Translations under genes and position numbers: made by a program | Source: Membranipora membranacea | Lineage: Eukaryota > Bryozoa > Gymnolaemata > Cheilostomatida > Membraniporidae | DNA: 60,000 bases | Direction: 5' to 3' | NCBI GenBank assembly: GCA_914767715.1 | Contig: OU612072.1 | Location: forward strand, 16,804,001-16,864,000 | Part shown: positions 21,545-32,866 of the stretch, one piece after another | How positions within the stretch are numbered: position 1 is the stretch's first letter | How the letters are laid out: every line of letters begins with the position of its first letter | Notes under the pieces: generated by a model | What the model was told of the DNA's origin: nothing | The model's database searches: none | Seen by the model: only the letters and a program-made list of their open reading frames with translations

Positions 21545-22566
21545 CTAACACAAACATAGCATTATATCCTGGTACTTTTCTGAGAGAGTTGGCTATATTC
21601 TGAGGCATTTCATCAGCATCATCCACAAAGAGGACAGATAATCCCCAATCTCGTGATTTCACTAATATATCCAGCGAGTCCACCACAAAGAGGGAGTTCT
21701 ACAACCAACAATGTATCCGTATTAACCATTATAACTTAATAATGATAAAGAAATTGTGACATAAGAGGGGTAGGAACTGGTTAAATTGATAAGAATGATC
21801 TAACAAAAAAACAGACATGCATTTTACGTCCCTCTGCTATCTTCTGTGCGGTAAATATATTATATAAGCAATGTTCTTCATCATTTCTGCTAAGTTAGTC
21901 GGCAATTTAGCTCAGATACTGCAGTTTATATTATTATATCATTATTATATAACATAATATGTCTATATATATATATATATATATAGCGGTTGTGGCAGGT
22001 TACAACTCATAACACTCACTTGAGCAAACTTCATAGATAGAGTAGTGGTGAGACCGAGAACCCTAACTTCAAACGCCAGATTGTAAAAATAACTGAGCGG
22101 CCCTCTTGGTCCCTTAGCGGCACCACCTAAAATATAATAGTGATACCCATGAAGACAAGTCGTGCTTTAAAATTAAAGAATGATTTCACAAAAATGCCGC
22201 TGATGAAATTATATACTGGAACATGTTTGACAATTTGCATGAAATAAATTATATTTATAAGTAGTAACTTGCTGTGTTAAATCATGGTTAGTTTATTACA
22301 ACAACAATAACCAACATGTAACACCCTAGGATCTTATCCGTCATTTGAATCAACCTTGTATCTTCCTCTTCACATTAATCCTAGTATGTTTTTGACAAGA
22401 GTCTTTGTTCAAAAAACTGCAAAGTTCAAACTAACAGAAATCAATTACCTCCTTTCCACAGAGGAGAACTTATACTGCCATGACGAGCTCTGCCAGTTCC
22501 TTTTTGAGGCCAGGGCTTTCTTCCTCCTCCCGACATTTCTGCACGCGTCTTAACTCAAGTGTAGTT
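21545..22566 (-). pseudogene. MRPL4: MRPL4 second locus: three exons, stop codon in the first, last exon lost
   Basis: Exons with good splice sites lie at 22449-22566, 22020-22126 and 21545-21698. They read [20 protein letters not shown], then GGAAKGPRGPLSYFYNLAFE with VRVLGLTTTLSMKFAQ, then NSLFVVDSLDILVKSRDWG with LSVLFVDDADEM. Phases are mutually consistent. This copy keeps the middle exon whole, which shows what the split exon around TRIM gene A once looked like. It is nevertheless damaged: an Arg codon near the start of the first exon is TGA, the third exon has an in-frame loss of seven codons relative to the inferred 175-nt ancestor, and the last exon is absent. Confidence 0.85.
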
Positions 22567-23305
22567 CTACATCAGACACAAAAAGTCAAATTCATATTAC
22601 ATGAATCCTGCTGTCAATGGGAGAAAATCACTTTATTTGTTTTTCATAAACTGGAACTGGAATGTCAACATACATGTCAGCAGTGAAATAGCTAGTCACC
22701 AATTACGATGTCGCACTAGGGAACATAAGAGTTCTTCTACTTCCTTCTTAGCTAGCCCAACCAAACCATCATGACTCAATGGATAGGAATATTATTCCAT
22801 TTGTATGATGAGACACAGAAAATGATTATAGATTTAAATTGTTCATTTTCATGTACCAATCCAATCTTATCGCCTGTTGATACATTGATTGTTATAAACC
22901 AAACCATAGATTGATTCTGTCATGCTGCAGGTTGAAATCTTGCCCCTTAGTTTGTTACAGGTGAGCTTTTTCTTCCTTCCCATTGTTGGCTATACTCCAG
23001 CTTCAGTTCTATAAAAAAACTTTTAAAAATAGCACATTGTGTATCGTCTAGCCCAATCAGTGTAAGTATTCAAATCTGTCAAATCTACCATCTGGGAGAA
23101 TTCGAGAATTTGACTGCCTGATTAACTTGAGACAAGAGATTCATATATATATACATATATATATATATATTTATTTGACTCTATAGGAGGCCTTTTAAAA
23201 ACAGAAGCAATTGGAGTTCCAGTATATTTTATATACATTATACAAACTTCAATGTTTTTGATGGCCTAGGAGGGCCAAATTTTTGAGGAACTCCTAAAAG
23301 AAAAG
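22567..23305. other. Duplicated spacer; empty site for the LTR-like and hAT-type insertions
   Basis: Homologous to 12847-13094 joined to 15095-15464 and 16519-16675. It lacks both the 2-kb LTR-like element (junction near 22811) and the 1.05-kb hAT-type element (junction in the TA run at 23143-23171). No coding signal is seen. Confidence 0.75.
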
Positions 23306-24410
23306 TGATGAGAGATTTGGCACAGGGTAAAGCTCCATTAAAGGGTAGCTTTTTGACTAAAATTTCATGATTAATAGTATCAAAAGCCTTTAAAAAATCT
23401 AAAAATATGCCAAATGTGCTGTTGCAGTGGTTAATATTTTAATACAATTGTTCCATGAGCTTGTTTATAGCAATGGTGGTATTTCTGCCTCTTCTTAATC
23501 CAAACTGGCAGTCGGTTAAAATTGAGTGGGTCTATAAAAAATCAATGATCTGGTTACTAAGGATTTTTTCAACAATTATAGGAACAGTGCTTAAGATTGA
23601 TATCGGTCGATAGTTATTGGTACTTTGTTTGTCCCCTTTTTTAAAAATGGGTGTCACTCATGCAATTTTTAAGCAGTCTGGGAACCCAGAATTTTCAATG
23701 ACCAAATTTAAAAGATATTCCAATATTGGGAGGATTAATCAGCTTGTTTTCTTTGATCGCTCGTGACGAGATTTTGCCCGGACCAGTGGCTTTTTCAGTT
23801 TGGAGATTATCCGCAACGGGCAGGATATCAGTGCTATCAACAACATAAAAACTGAATTTGGGTTTAGAATCCCACTCAATTTGAGGGGCACAATAGTCAG
23901 CAAAGTTAGCGTCTGTGGGAGGCAATTTGTCGGCAAAATTCGAAACTACACTTGTGAAGAATGTATTAAAACTTTCAGCAACCTCTTGAGAGTTTTTACT
24001 GAGTGATTGGTCATTAGTTTTGAGGGTAATTGTGCGGTCTTTGCTTTTATCCGAACCACTGATCATCATTTTTATGAATGTCCAGCGTTTGAACTGGTCA
24101 GCTTTGCAGTTGTCATATTCGTTTTTGAAGTATGAATTCATTGGGAAACAAAATATCTGAAGGATCGCTAAGTTTCCTGCAGCTTAATATCATAGGGTGC
24201 TAGCCGCGATCTGTCATAAAAATCTTTTCGCTTTTTCACTAATTCCCTCAAATTTTCTAACATCCATGGTTGTTTAAAAGATTTTTCTTTTGTTATGGAA
24301 GATAAATACTTGTTCTCCATAAATGACTCATCATAACTTACCTTACACATTATTCTTGTTTTGGAAATTTTAATCAAAGAAAGGAAGGGCTCGGTATTCA
24401 TTTAACTTGG
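23306..24410 (-). mobile_element. Non-LTR retrotransposon copy 2, retaining part of the palm
   Basis: Minus-strand pieces: the linker before the RT (KEKSFKQPWMLENLRELVKK, 24401-24168), the RT start (ESFNTFFTSVVSNFADKLPP, ending EKATGPGKISSRAIK, 24141-23695), then in changed frames a degraded fingers motif, QFGLRRGRNTTIAINKL and motif A as FLDFLKAFDTINHEIL. The frame is broken several times, including a stop between the last two motifs. Nothing after motif A is present. It complements copy 1, which has lost this region but keeps the thumb. Confidence 0.85.
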
Positions 24411-24509
24411 GATCCTGCCAACAAATTTTTGTCCAGAAATTTGGGAGTTATAATGAGTTTATTTATATACCTCTTATGGGTAAGCCGACAATGGGTACTT
24501 CGAAGCAGT

Positions 24510-24720
24510 GAAACACTATATCATTACCGTGTGGTCACTGGGTCCAAGCACTCCATAGCCAACCCTGACTAGTGAGAAACTACATCACAAGAGGCACTGG
24601 TACTCATTGGAATGACCTACCAAAGTCAGCTTTTCAGGAAACACCAGTGGACATGCACGTGAATTGAACCCCGGTTGCCAGATCGATGATCCAACCCGCT
24701 AACCACTAGGCTAACATGAA
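24510..24720 (-). mobile_element. tRNA-derived SINE
   Basis: Minus-strand head GCCTAGTGGTTAGCGGG (A box), then ACCGGGGTTCAATTCACGTG (B box). This is the paralogue of 18700-18910 within the duplicated block. Confidence 0.7.
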
Positions 24721-25045
24721 AACCTGGTTTGTTAACTTGTGCAACTGTATGCATTGTGAAACCGCCAACCACCTACCATAGTGTCAGCATTACACACAGT
24801 TTAATATTCTCAGAGTATGACAAATTTTGTTGTAATCTGTCTTTTCTTCACACAGTGACATCTGGTATCCTTTTATAGCATATATCTCTCACCAAACCAA
24901 AATAATTAGGCTATAAATTTGAAAAATAATCAAACAAAATTGTGAAGCCAATTTAATACCACGGTTGGCAGTTGTCATAGACAGAAAGTTTTGTAGCCAT
25001 CATTATTGTCATGACATTATATTAAACCAGCATTTTGTGGACAGT

Positions 25046-25215
25046 ATTAGGTGGGTCAGTTGGTGCGCCGTTCCTTGCGCATGCAAATGTTGAAGATCCT
25101 TGTTTCAAAACCCACTGCAGTCCAGCGACAACTGGGGTTTGGTTGGCCCTAAGGTGTGCTCTGACCATAAACATATAAATACTTATTTATATGTTTATGG
25201 CTCCGACCGAGCAAA
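25046..25215 (+). mobile_element. tRNA-derived SINE carrying a palindrome insertion
   Basis: Same family as 19231-19395: GTGGGTCAGTTGGTGCGCC, a decayed B box (CTTGTTTCAAAACCC) and ACTGGGGTTTGGTTGGCCC. It is interrupted by a 36-bp palindrome (25165-25200). Confidence 0.65.
25165..25200. repeat. 36-bp near-perfect palindrome
   Basis: CCATAAACATATAAATA, a short centre, then its complement TATATGTTTATGG. It is bordered by CTCTGACC before and CTCCGACC after, which looks like a duplicated target. The SINE copy at 19350 has this site once and no palindrome. Confidence 0.85.
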
Positions 25216-26247
25216 TTGGCGCGGATATGCTTCGGGATGTGGTATGTGATAAAAACAACTTGATTTTTAATCAACCATTCTATAAGGTGTCAAGTTATCC
25301 TCCCTCTTAGTCTGAGCAGGCAACTCCAGAGTGAAAATCATTCGCCTGGAACAATATCGGTCTTTCTACATTCTTGTCTAGCAGATCGTTAACAGACTCT
25401 ATTAAAGGATAGTCTCTTTGTGTATTGGGGCAACCTACTACAAAATCATGTATATTATTGGGATTTCAATTTCACTCATTAGCAAGGCTGTCATTCTGAC
25501 TGACAGCGGCTTTCTCCCCCAGCCATGATGATCTGTTCAAAATATTTTTGGAAGCCCGAGATCACCCTTCCAGAAAAAAAAAACAGCGTTGATAGACAAT
25601 GATATTTTCCATAAATACACCTGACTGCTTAGTTTTAATTTATTTATTTATGCATGGTATTTATTTGTCATTGACTTTGATTGGCAGTAATAAAGTATAT
25701 CTATATGTAGCCTGTTTTGACAAGCTTTATTCGGTGGGGGGAGGGTTCCCTCCCCCCACCGAACAAAGCTTGTCAAGACAGGCTAATTTATATGGAGAAA
25801 AAACTACTTTTTATTTAATTTTATGCTTGGATGCGATAAACCAATTCCAAAAATGCTGAGCGAGAAATTGTTCAATTCAAGCGACGAGGACCCTTTTCGA
25901 ACATATGATTTATCATTTGAATTCATTCGTTCATTCATTTACATTATACAATATGTATTTATAATATATACAATAAGGTCGAGCGAATAGAATAGATTTA
26001 CATTTTGGTGATTTGTTTTTTCAATGTGAGAGAAGAAGATGTATCATTATCCTAAGAAAAAAGAGTCATAGCTAATAAACAGAAAAATATCACATCACTA
26101 CTATGGTGGTACAAAAGGTGATAATATCAATAGGATTTAACGTAATATATCACCTTTTTAATAACATTTTAATAATCATATAAATCCTTACTAGGCGAAC
26201 TTCAATAGCCATTCATAGCAAAGACACGTCGATAAAGTTTCTCGATT
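25216..26247. other. 3' flank of TRIM gene B
   Basis: Homologous to 35760-36527 and parts of 51820-52187 and 55190-55435. These are the 3' flanks of other exon 8 copies or their remnants. A G/C-rich hairpin lies at 25708-25785. No gene is seen. Confidence 0.65.
25708..25785. repeat. 78-bp hairpin with CGGTGGGG core
   Basis: Arms of about 38 bp: TAGCCTGTTTTGACAAGCTT and onward to TTCGGTGGGGGGAGGG, mirrored by CCCTCCCCCCACCGAA through to CAAGACAGGCTA. Only two or three mismatches are visible. Shorter relatives are at 32510-32537 and 48652-48679. Confidence 0.9.
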
Positions 26248-29200
26248 TCATTCGGTGATAATCTCATACATGAGCACAGATTTGCTTTCATCTCTAGGAA
26301 CTGCAAGTGTTGTACCGTACAGACACAAATCACCAATGTATGAACTAGCCCTTTTTGCTGGATCATTCAGTACTCTGTTCAGATTTCCTGAAAGTGACAA
26401 TTATACCTGGTTTTTATGTAACTACAATATTAGTAGCATTAAATTGACAAAGATACCTGAAATAAATCTCCTAAACTTGATATTGTAGAGGGAAGAACCC
26501 GTACATGTCTAGTTAGCATTATCACTGGTCTCCAGTATCATTACATATGGCATGTGACACAAAACTGAATTGTTGTGTATATTTTAAGATTTAATCTCAT
26601 GGAAAAGGTGTATCATGAGATCATCATGTTGATATATATATTATATATATTTTTTACAACCTACCATTACCCTCACCCAAAACTGATATTTCTGTGTGGT
26701 CCAGAAAATCTTCTCCCACAAGTACAACTCCTGCTGGATGATGGACTATCCCTCCAGGGCCGGCGACTCTCTCAGAACTCCAGATAAGACCTCCATCCTC
26801 TAAAGTCATCTTCACTACTTTTCCTGCTGATCTGTCAGATATGACCACACAGTCATCTCCACAGCTGCTCATACTCACATTGCCTTTCATTGTCAGAGCG
26901 GCAGGACAGGGAACTCTTCTGATGACCTGTCCTGTGAATGAGTAGATGATGATCTGCTTAGCAGGCCAATCTCCAACAGCTAGCTGATTTTCATTGATGA
27001 CTACAATACGCTGTCCAAGGGCTGTAAGGGCAGGAATGTCCCAGGATGTTAGTAATGAAGCATCAGATATATCATAGACATTGATCTTTGATTGAGTTTT
27101 ACTGATGTACATGAGAATGTAGAGTCTGTTGTTATACGCAGCTAGAGAAATGACATGTCCAACAGATTTGATGAAGGCTTTGGTCACCTTGCCCTGCTGG
27201 TCGATCCTATCAGTAGCTCCTCCTCTCTGTCCTACATAGGTGAATCCTTTATAGTGACATACTGTGGTACATTCAATGTCAAACTTTACCTCCCTGATAA
27301 ACCTTATTCCAGCTGGTGCTTGTTGTGGTGGTGGTGGAGGGACGGTCGAGGGAGATGTTGCAGCTGATGGTGGCCGATTGGGGGCTAATGGTGATGGAGG
27401 CTTTACAGTGTTCAGATTGTAAGCTTCCCCTCTTAGCACAGTTTCACCCTCCTCAGTCAGCAATTCCATAACTGGGATAAATTCAGTTTCTGTAAACACA
27501 AAGTGCTTTCAATTATAAGATGATGGTCTGCATGAGATTCTTAGAATAATAATATTAAGACTGTATAAAAATTAGGACTATGAGAAAATGTTTTGTAGAA
27601 GGAGTTATCCCCTTTCTTCAAAGAAGAACACAACTACTAAATCATCACAGTCCTGCTTTATTATTTAGCCGGTGATGAGATTCATTTCATCAGATGGTAA
27701 TAAAATGTGATCCCCATAACAAAATCATTGTAAAAACTGACAATTACCTAATCATTCTCTCAAAGATTCAACAGGACAATCAAAAATGAATATATCTCGT
27801 TATTTCTCAGAATAACAATTTTACCGCCAATAAAAACAATCATTTTAAAACTGGGAGTGGGCCTTTGTATCATATGCATATTATTAGTATTTTTTACCTG
27901 ACACAAACTAACCTTCAACTCTCAGCGAGGCCACATCTCCCCCCATATTCATGCCAGGTAACTCATAAGAGGTCAGAGACTTCAGGAACTCAAGACTTTC
28001 TTTGTACTTCTCAATAAGGTCAACCTGTTCAGGATAATTCAAATTTTTATCACAGAGCCGTCATGGACAATATAGCTTGCGAGTGCTTGCTTGTGGCTTT
28101 TAGTGTGAAAAACAAGTAGTCCAAGACAGTTACCAACTGAGCTATATCTTGGGAGAAAAGCTTCAATCACAGGAGCTTAAATTATAAAGATGTTGAAGTA
28201 ATTATTTTATTCAGGTGTTCGAAACTGTGCAATCCCATTTGTGTGATAGAGCAAGCCTCATCTAAGCAAATCTTTTTCATGATAGTTACCAAATATAGTA
28301 TAGGATAATACTGTTTTGAAGCTCATAAGCCCTATTACGTTTAAACTGATCACTTTATGCAAGGCTTATCTGCTAAAGAAAACCAAAAGTGTTATACCGT
28401 TTGTTATCATGACCCTCAGTAGTACGTCCGCCCCCTTGCTCTTTGGATGATTTCCACCGCTGAGTGAGCCTTACAAGGTCTGGCTAGGTAAGGTGCTCTA
28501 GGAGACTAAGAGTAAACAAAAGGTCCCACCTGTATAAAACAGCTCAGCCGTTTGGGAGCCTTGACCACAACAACATTGGACACTCACCTGATGATATTTT
28601 TTCATTTTGTCATCATTATCCTGTAATTTCCTCACTATCTCTCTGTGTATTGTCTCTACTTTCTGCTCTAGAAACACTTCTCGCTCTATTCTCCCTTCAC
28701 TTCTGTGTGCTTCAAGCTTTAACTCCAGCCTTTCATACTCCTCCATCACATACTTTATCTAAAACAAAGTAAATAAATAATTTTAAATGCTAAATCAGTG
28801 AGTGTTAATCTCATGCATATCATAAGCTTCAACTAACTTTCAATAATAAATAGGCCACCATAGTTTAATAACTTATCTACTAAGGAGTTGTGTGCCCTTA
28901 GGAATCAGAGGACATCTTTTAGCAATTGTGCAATGATCAAGGTCATATTATTAGCATTAGATATTAGCCCTCACATATTTATCTCTGGACTGATGGAGCT
29001 GAGACACCAGGTATTCTGTCTTCTTGTCCCAATTCTTCAGTCCTTCTATAGTATCTCTGACTAGTCTGTCAGCATCACTTTCTCTCTGCTGACCCTCAAC
29101 TCTCAGTTTATCTAGCTCCTGTAACAGGGTCCTCTCTAACTTCTCTAATAATGTAAACTTGTGGCTGTCACCTAAAACGATCAAGCAGTTCAAACATTTT

Positions 29201-31649
29201 CAGACTGCATCGAGGAAATACTGTTTGCCACAAGCATAAGGCAACACCGTGCACACAAAGTTGAATCACTTATATTTTAAACTGTAATCAGACCGATCAA
29301 ATAGCGGCGATCACGTGACAAGGTTATAATCAAAACAGAACTGTTTAATATATAAATATCCACAACAATAAGGCTACCTCACCATTTGAGCATTTGGTAT
29401 TTTCAGGCAAGCAGTTAACACAAAAGGTCTTGTAGCATTCAGGACAACCAAAGGACAGCTCTTGATCTTTGTGTATAGAACAGAATCTCTTCTCTAACTT
29501 CTTCATGGCTCTTCTGTATATAGCAATCTCCACTACCTTGTGCTCTGGGTTTAACTCAAAATGATGCTGAAACATTAGATTCTGGATATAATTGTGATAC
29601 ATTCATACAATCCAGCGCTGGATAAGGTACTACATAGAGGGCGGTGGAGCCAGGAAGATACACTAAACATAATTGAATATCGTTAAGATCAGTGAGAGTG
29701 TGAGAGTGGGGTTGATGGCTTCAAACCTTTATAATTTTCTATTGAAGGCACATAAAAACCTCAGTTCCTAATCAGATTTGTCAGGAAAGCAAAAGAGCAT
29801 AGGGCCGTACCAAGCTTAATGGATCAGTGTCCTTCCAGTACGGCATTATTGATAAGTATGTGTTTGTGGTGGTTTGTTGGTGGGAGAGGGGCGGGTGCAG
29901 CTGCAGTTTGACCCGCTAGCAGTCATCATGGTATTTTATTTTCATGTTTTTAGTTATTTTAGGACGTTTAATGACCACAGCAATATTATAGTCTGGCAGC
30001 TAGTTCTGCAGATGTTACGAAATATTTTAACACTTAGAAAAATTCAGAGCGCTTCTGGGTTAAAAATATACATAGTGTTAGAAATTGTCCTCCCTTTTCA
30101 TCTATGAGCTATGAGGTATCCATGGGGCCTAATGCTGTACCAGCCCAATAAACTTTCACTTCTTTCTACTTGACAGAATTGTATAAATTAGTAAATGAAG
30201 TTATCTACTATTGTAAAAAGTCTCCTGACAATGGAACAAAAGTTAATTTAAACCCATGTGGAAAAGAATGGTAATTAAAAGTCTTTTGAAATGGTAACTG
30301 GAGAGGTATACACCCGAGGGCGCTGGGGGCTGGAACAATCAACAATGAAAGCTCCCCCAGTGGGACTCGAACCCACAACTCCTGCGGCACTAATCGCCTG
30401 GCAGTGAATAGCAAGCGCGCTAACCGATTGCGCCATCTCACCATCCCCAGGTTGGCACAGCACTAGGCACCATGGATACCTCGTAGCTCTTAGATGAGAA
30501 GGGAGGACAATTCCTTCTACTATACAAAATTCTGATTCTCTCAATTTGAAAATATTGCATAAGTACTGCTGAAGTAGCTGCCAAACTATAATATATTGAT
30601 ATTGAGTCTTTAACACACATTTAAATTTACCATCATAACCTATAATTAACAATAGATATATTCAACAAGCTGAAATGCACCACAGATTAGAAGCAAACAA
30701 TACTACACTTACCCCAGAATGATGATCACAGAACACATCGTTACAAGCGTAGCAATACATATCAGCTGTTTTCATATCTTCTTCATTCTTCTTTTTACAG
30801 ATATGACAAAATATGACCTCATGTTCCTTTTCCGATGACCTGCCAGATGGCAGCTTGTTCATTGTAAGCTCTGTCACTGCCCTACAAAACACAGCAGGCA
30901 AAACAATTAGATTGGGAATGGACGCAAAAGTACCAAGAGTTAGCTGTGATGTAAGGACTATTAATTACAACTTGTTTCATGGCATCAATGAGCTGCAGAA
31001 CATTGCATTGTTTGTCGTTTCTCATGGTGATCATCATTCTACACCAGTAATCACAAGCTAACTGAGTACTGACACTCTAAGAACCAAATACAAGGTCAAA
31101 ATGCTTAGTCTAAGTGCTCAGATGGTTGCATAGTGACTTAATGGCATTACATCATCAAACACTCAATACAAATTAAATTGAGTGTTTGATAGTTTGTAAT
31201 GCCACTAACCGCAATGCAGCCCTCTGACCACTTAGATTAACCATCAGCCGATGTTAACCGGTAGCTGGCTGGTGAACTGATATAACATTATTATACCTTA
31301 AAACATGCATGTCAAGTTGTCAAAATTGACTAATAACCTAATTTTTTATATATTTCAACAACTTAATTAGACCATCATACAAGGTCATATTAATTTATTA
31401 AAAATATACTGTGATGTGTTTTTGGTTATGTCCGATGTGCCGACAGTAAATTAGAAGTCATTATTACCTGCATGTCTCACAAGGGAAGTCACTTGTTGAT
31501 ATCTCAGAGAGTTTGAGCAGACATTCAGTGCAGACCATATGGGAACAGGGTAGTAGTTTAAGATCACAGCCCAGAAAAGTCTCATACTCCATGCAGATAA
31601 AACACTGCGCTTCTCCATCTTTTGCTTTATTTACATAAGCCGCAGCCAT
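26248..31649 (-). CDS. TRIM-like RING/B-box/coiled-coil/beta-propeller protein, gene B
   Basis: Exons 31468-31649, 30713-30881, 29383-29566, 28975-29171, 28588-28758, 27913-28024, 26665-27489 and 26248-26387, giving 659 codons with no lesion. The start (ACAGAATGG) opens MAAAYVNKAKDGEAQ and the RING C-x2-C-x15-C-x-H-x2-C-x2-C-x13-C-x2-C. B-box 1 (FCHICKK...YCYAC...CDHH), B-box 2 (CSIHKDQELSFGCPECYKTF), coiled coil, a proline-rich linker and six blades follow. The last exon ends MYEIITE then TGA. Family knowledge predicts an E3 ligase; the propeller ligand is unknown. Loop residues differ strongly from A and C, for example GQRG, YISK, IPALTAL, SSERVAG and GEDF. A foldback element lies about 65 bp upstream of the ATG and may be part of the promoter. 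A SINE lies in intron 2. Confidence 0.92.
30300..30447 (-). mobile_element. tRNA-derived SINE in intron 2 of TRIM gene B
   Basis: Minus-strand head ATGGCGCAATCGGTTAGCGC (A box) and GTGGGTTCGAGTCCCACTG (B box), with tail CGCCCTCGGGTGTATACC. The head is nearly an intact tRNA gene in sequence. Gene C has the empty site at 46560-46573 (GGTAACTTATTAGGTTGGC), so insertion followed the B/C duplication. Confidence 0.85.
31110..31235. repeat. Foldback element, family 2, in intron 1 of TRIM gene B
   Basis: Long inverted arms, CTAAGTGCTCAGATGG outside to ATGGCATTACATCATCAAAC inside, mirrored around CAAATTAA. Arms are about 60 bp with scattered mismatches. The same element occurs at 47236-47361 in gene C; it is not seen in gene A. 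Confidence 0.9.
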
Positions 31650-31712
31650 TCTGTCCTGGCAACATAATGATAATGAATGATACCCTGTTGTTGTAGCTGC
31701 AATAAATAGACG

Positions 31713-31827
31713 AAATTTGGCCCAATTGCCTGCATTCGGAGATGCTTCCGATCAACTGATCAAGCCACAGCCTGGGGCTTGACCAGTGGGAGGGACAAAC
31801 TGGAGTGCAGGCAATTGGATTAAATTT
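31713..31827. repeat. Foldback element, family 1, next to the TRIM gene B start
   Basis: Arms AAATTTGGCCCAATTGCCTG and its near-complement CAGGCAATTGGATTAAATTT, with a centre rich in GATCAACTGATCAAGCC. It lies about 65 bp upstream of the start codon. Confidence 0.85.
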
Positions 31828-32697
31828 GATCTAGGAATACTGCATGTAGTTCAAATCACACATCCAGATGGTGCTTATTTCAAGAAAGTTGAGGACTTCA
31901 ACTTCAATGAAATACTACTTACTTGTAAAATCTAAGGGAATTAAATTCTTGACTCGTCTGACTCAAAGTTGCTATTAAAGAAGAAGTGTGTCACCTAGCA
32001 TGTGTTCCAAAGTTGTTTCAAATTCAGTTAGTCGATGCGCTTGCTATCACCCCGATAAGAATATGTTTAATAAAATCATGATATATCTTCCATAAGTACC
32101 CTTATCTTATATCTTTATATACCTTTAACATTAGGCTCCAAAGTCAATATTGCGTTGAATACTAGGTGCTATTAGCTTGTAGCCTTGTTGAATGATAAGA
32201 TAACACGGTAATATGCCCTTATTTTCGTGTTGTACGGTGGTGTATTTCTGATAAGCCAGTATCGTGTCACTGAGTGCTGAGAATAGCTAACACCACAGTC
32301 ATCGATTGTGAAACACTGATTCCCAGCACACAGTAAATTGATGATACGTACCAATAAGGTTATTCCTGTATTGAATATTATTGAAGTTATAAACCGCTGT
32401 GGTTCAAAAAGCCATCATATTTTACTTTGGAGTTGCCCAGCCTCACATAAAGGGAAGGCAATTCCTATTTTATTTGTAGTCCATTACTCAATCTGCTAGC
32501 CAAGCATTGTTCGGTGGGGGTTCACCGCCCCACCGAAGGAGCTACGATTTTTATGAGAATTTAAACGAAGAGTTTTTTAGATGTTTCAGTATTATGTGTC
32601 ATACTTTGAGAAATTTATTCATAATAGGCCTATTGGTGTTACCCAAAAATAGACTATCATCCGGTTACTTCCACTACTGCGTTGTTGTATTTTTCAG
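31828..32697. other. Upstream spacer of TRIM gene B
   Basis: Near-identical to 47954-48842. It holds no gene. A 28-bp hairpin (32510-32537) and an AG acceptor-like end at 32697 are the only marked signals. Confidence 0.6.
32510..32537. repeat. Short CGGTGGGG hairpin
   Basis: TTCGGTGGGGGTTCACCGCC continuing to CCACCGAA. It shares its core with 25708-25785 and is repeated at 48652-48679. Confidence 0.75.
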
Positions 32698-32866
32698 GAA
32701 CACGATTGAAAGGTTGATGGTCAGATGGACGTTAAAAAGGCGCTCAGTAGCAGTACCACTAAATCATCCTAGGCCAAGAGGTAGCCTCATGAGAGCTTTC
32801 AGAGCTAATTCTCTGTTCCAGCAAACCATTTCAAATAGGAGCAGATTGTCAGCGCCCATCAAAGCT
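32698..32866 (+). CDS. Conserved 169-nt exon of an unrecognised gene, upstream of TRIM gene B
   Basis: An open segment between a canonical acceptor (TATTTTTCAG) and donor (GCT then GTGAGT). It reads NTIERLMVRWTLKRRSVAVP, then LNHPRPRGSLMRAF and QQTISNRSRLSAPIKA, very rich in Arg and Ser. The first base completes a split codon, and the end is in phase 0. The paralogue 48843-49011 keeps length, frame and both splice sites. It lies head to head with TRIM gene B. I do not recognise the family and found no neighbouring exons with confidence. It might be a real exon of a nested gene or a duplicated relic. Confidence 0.5.
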
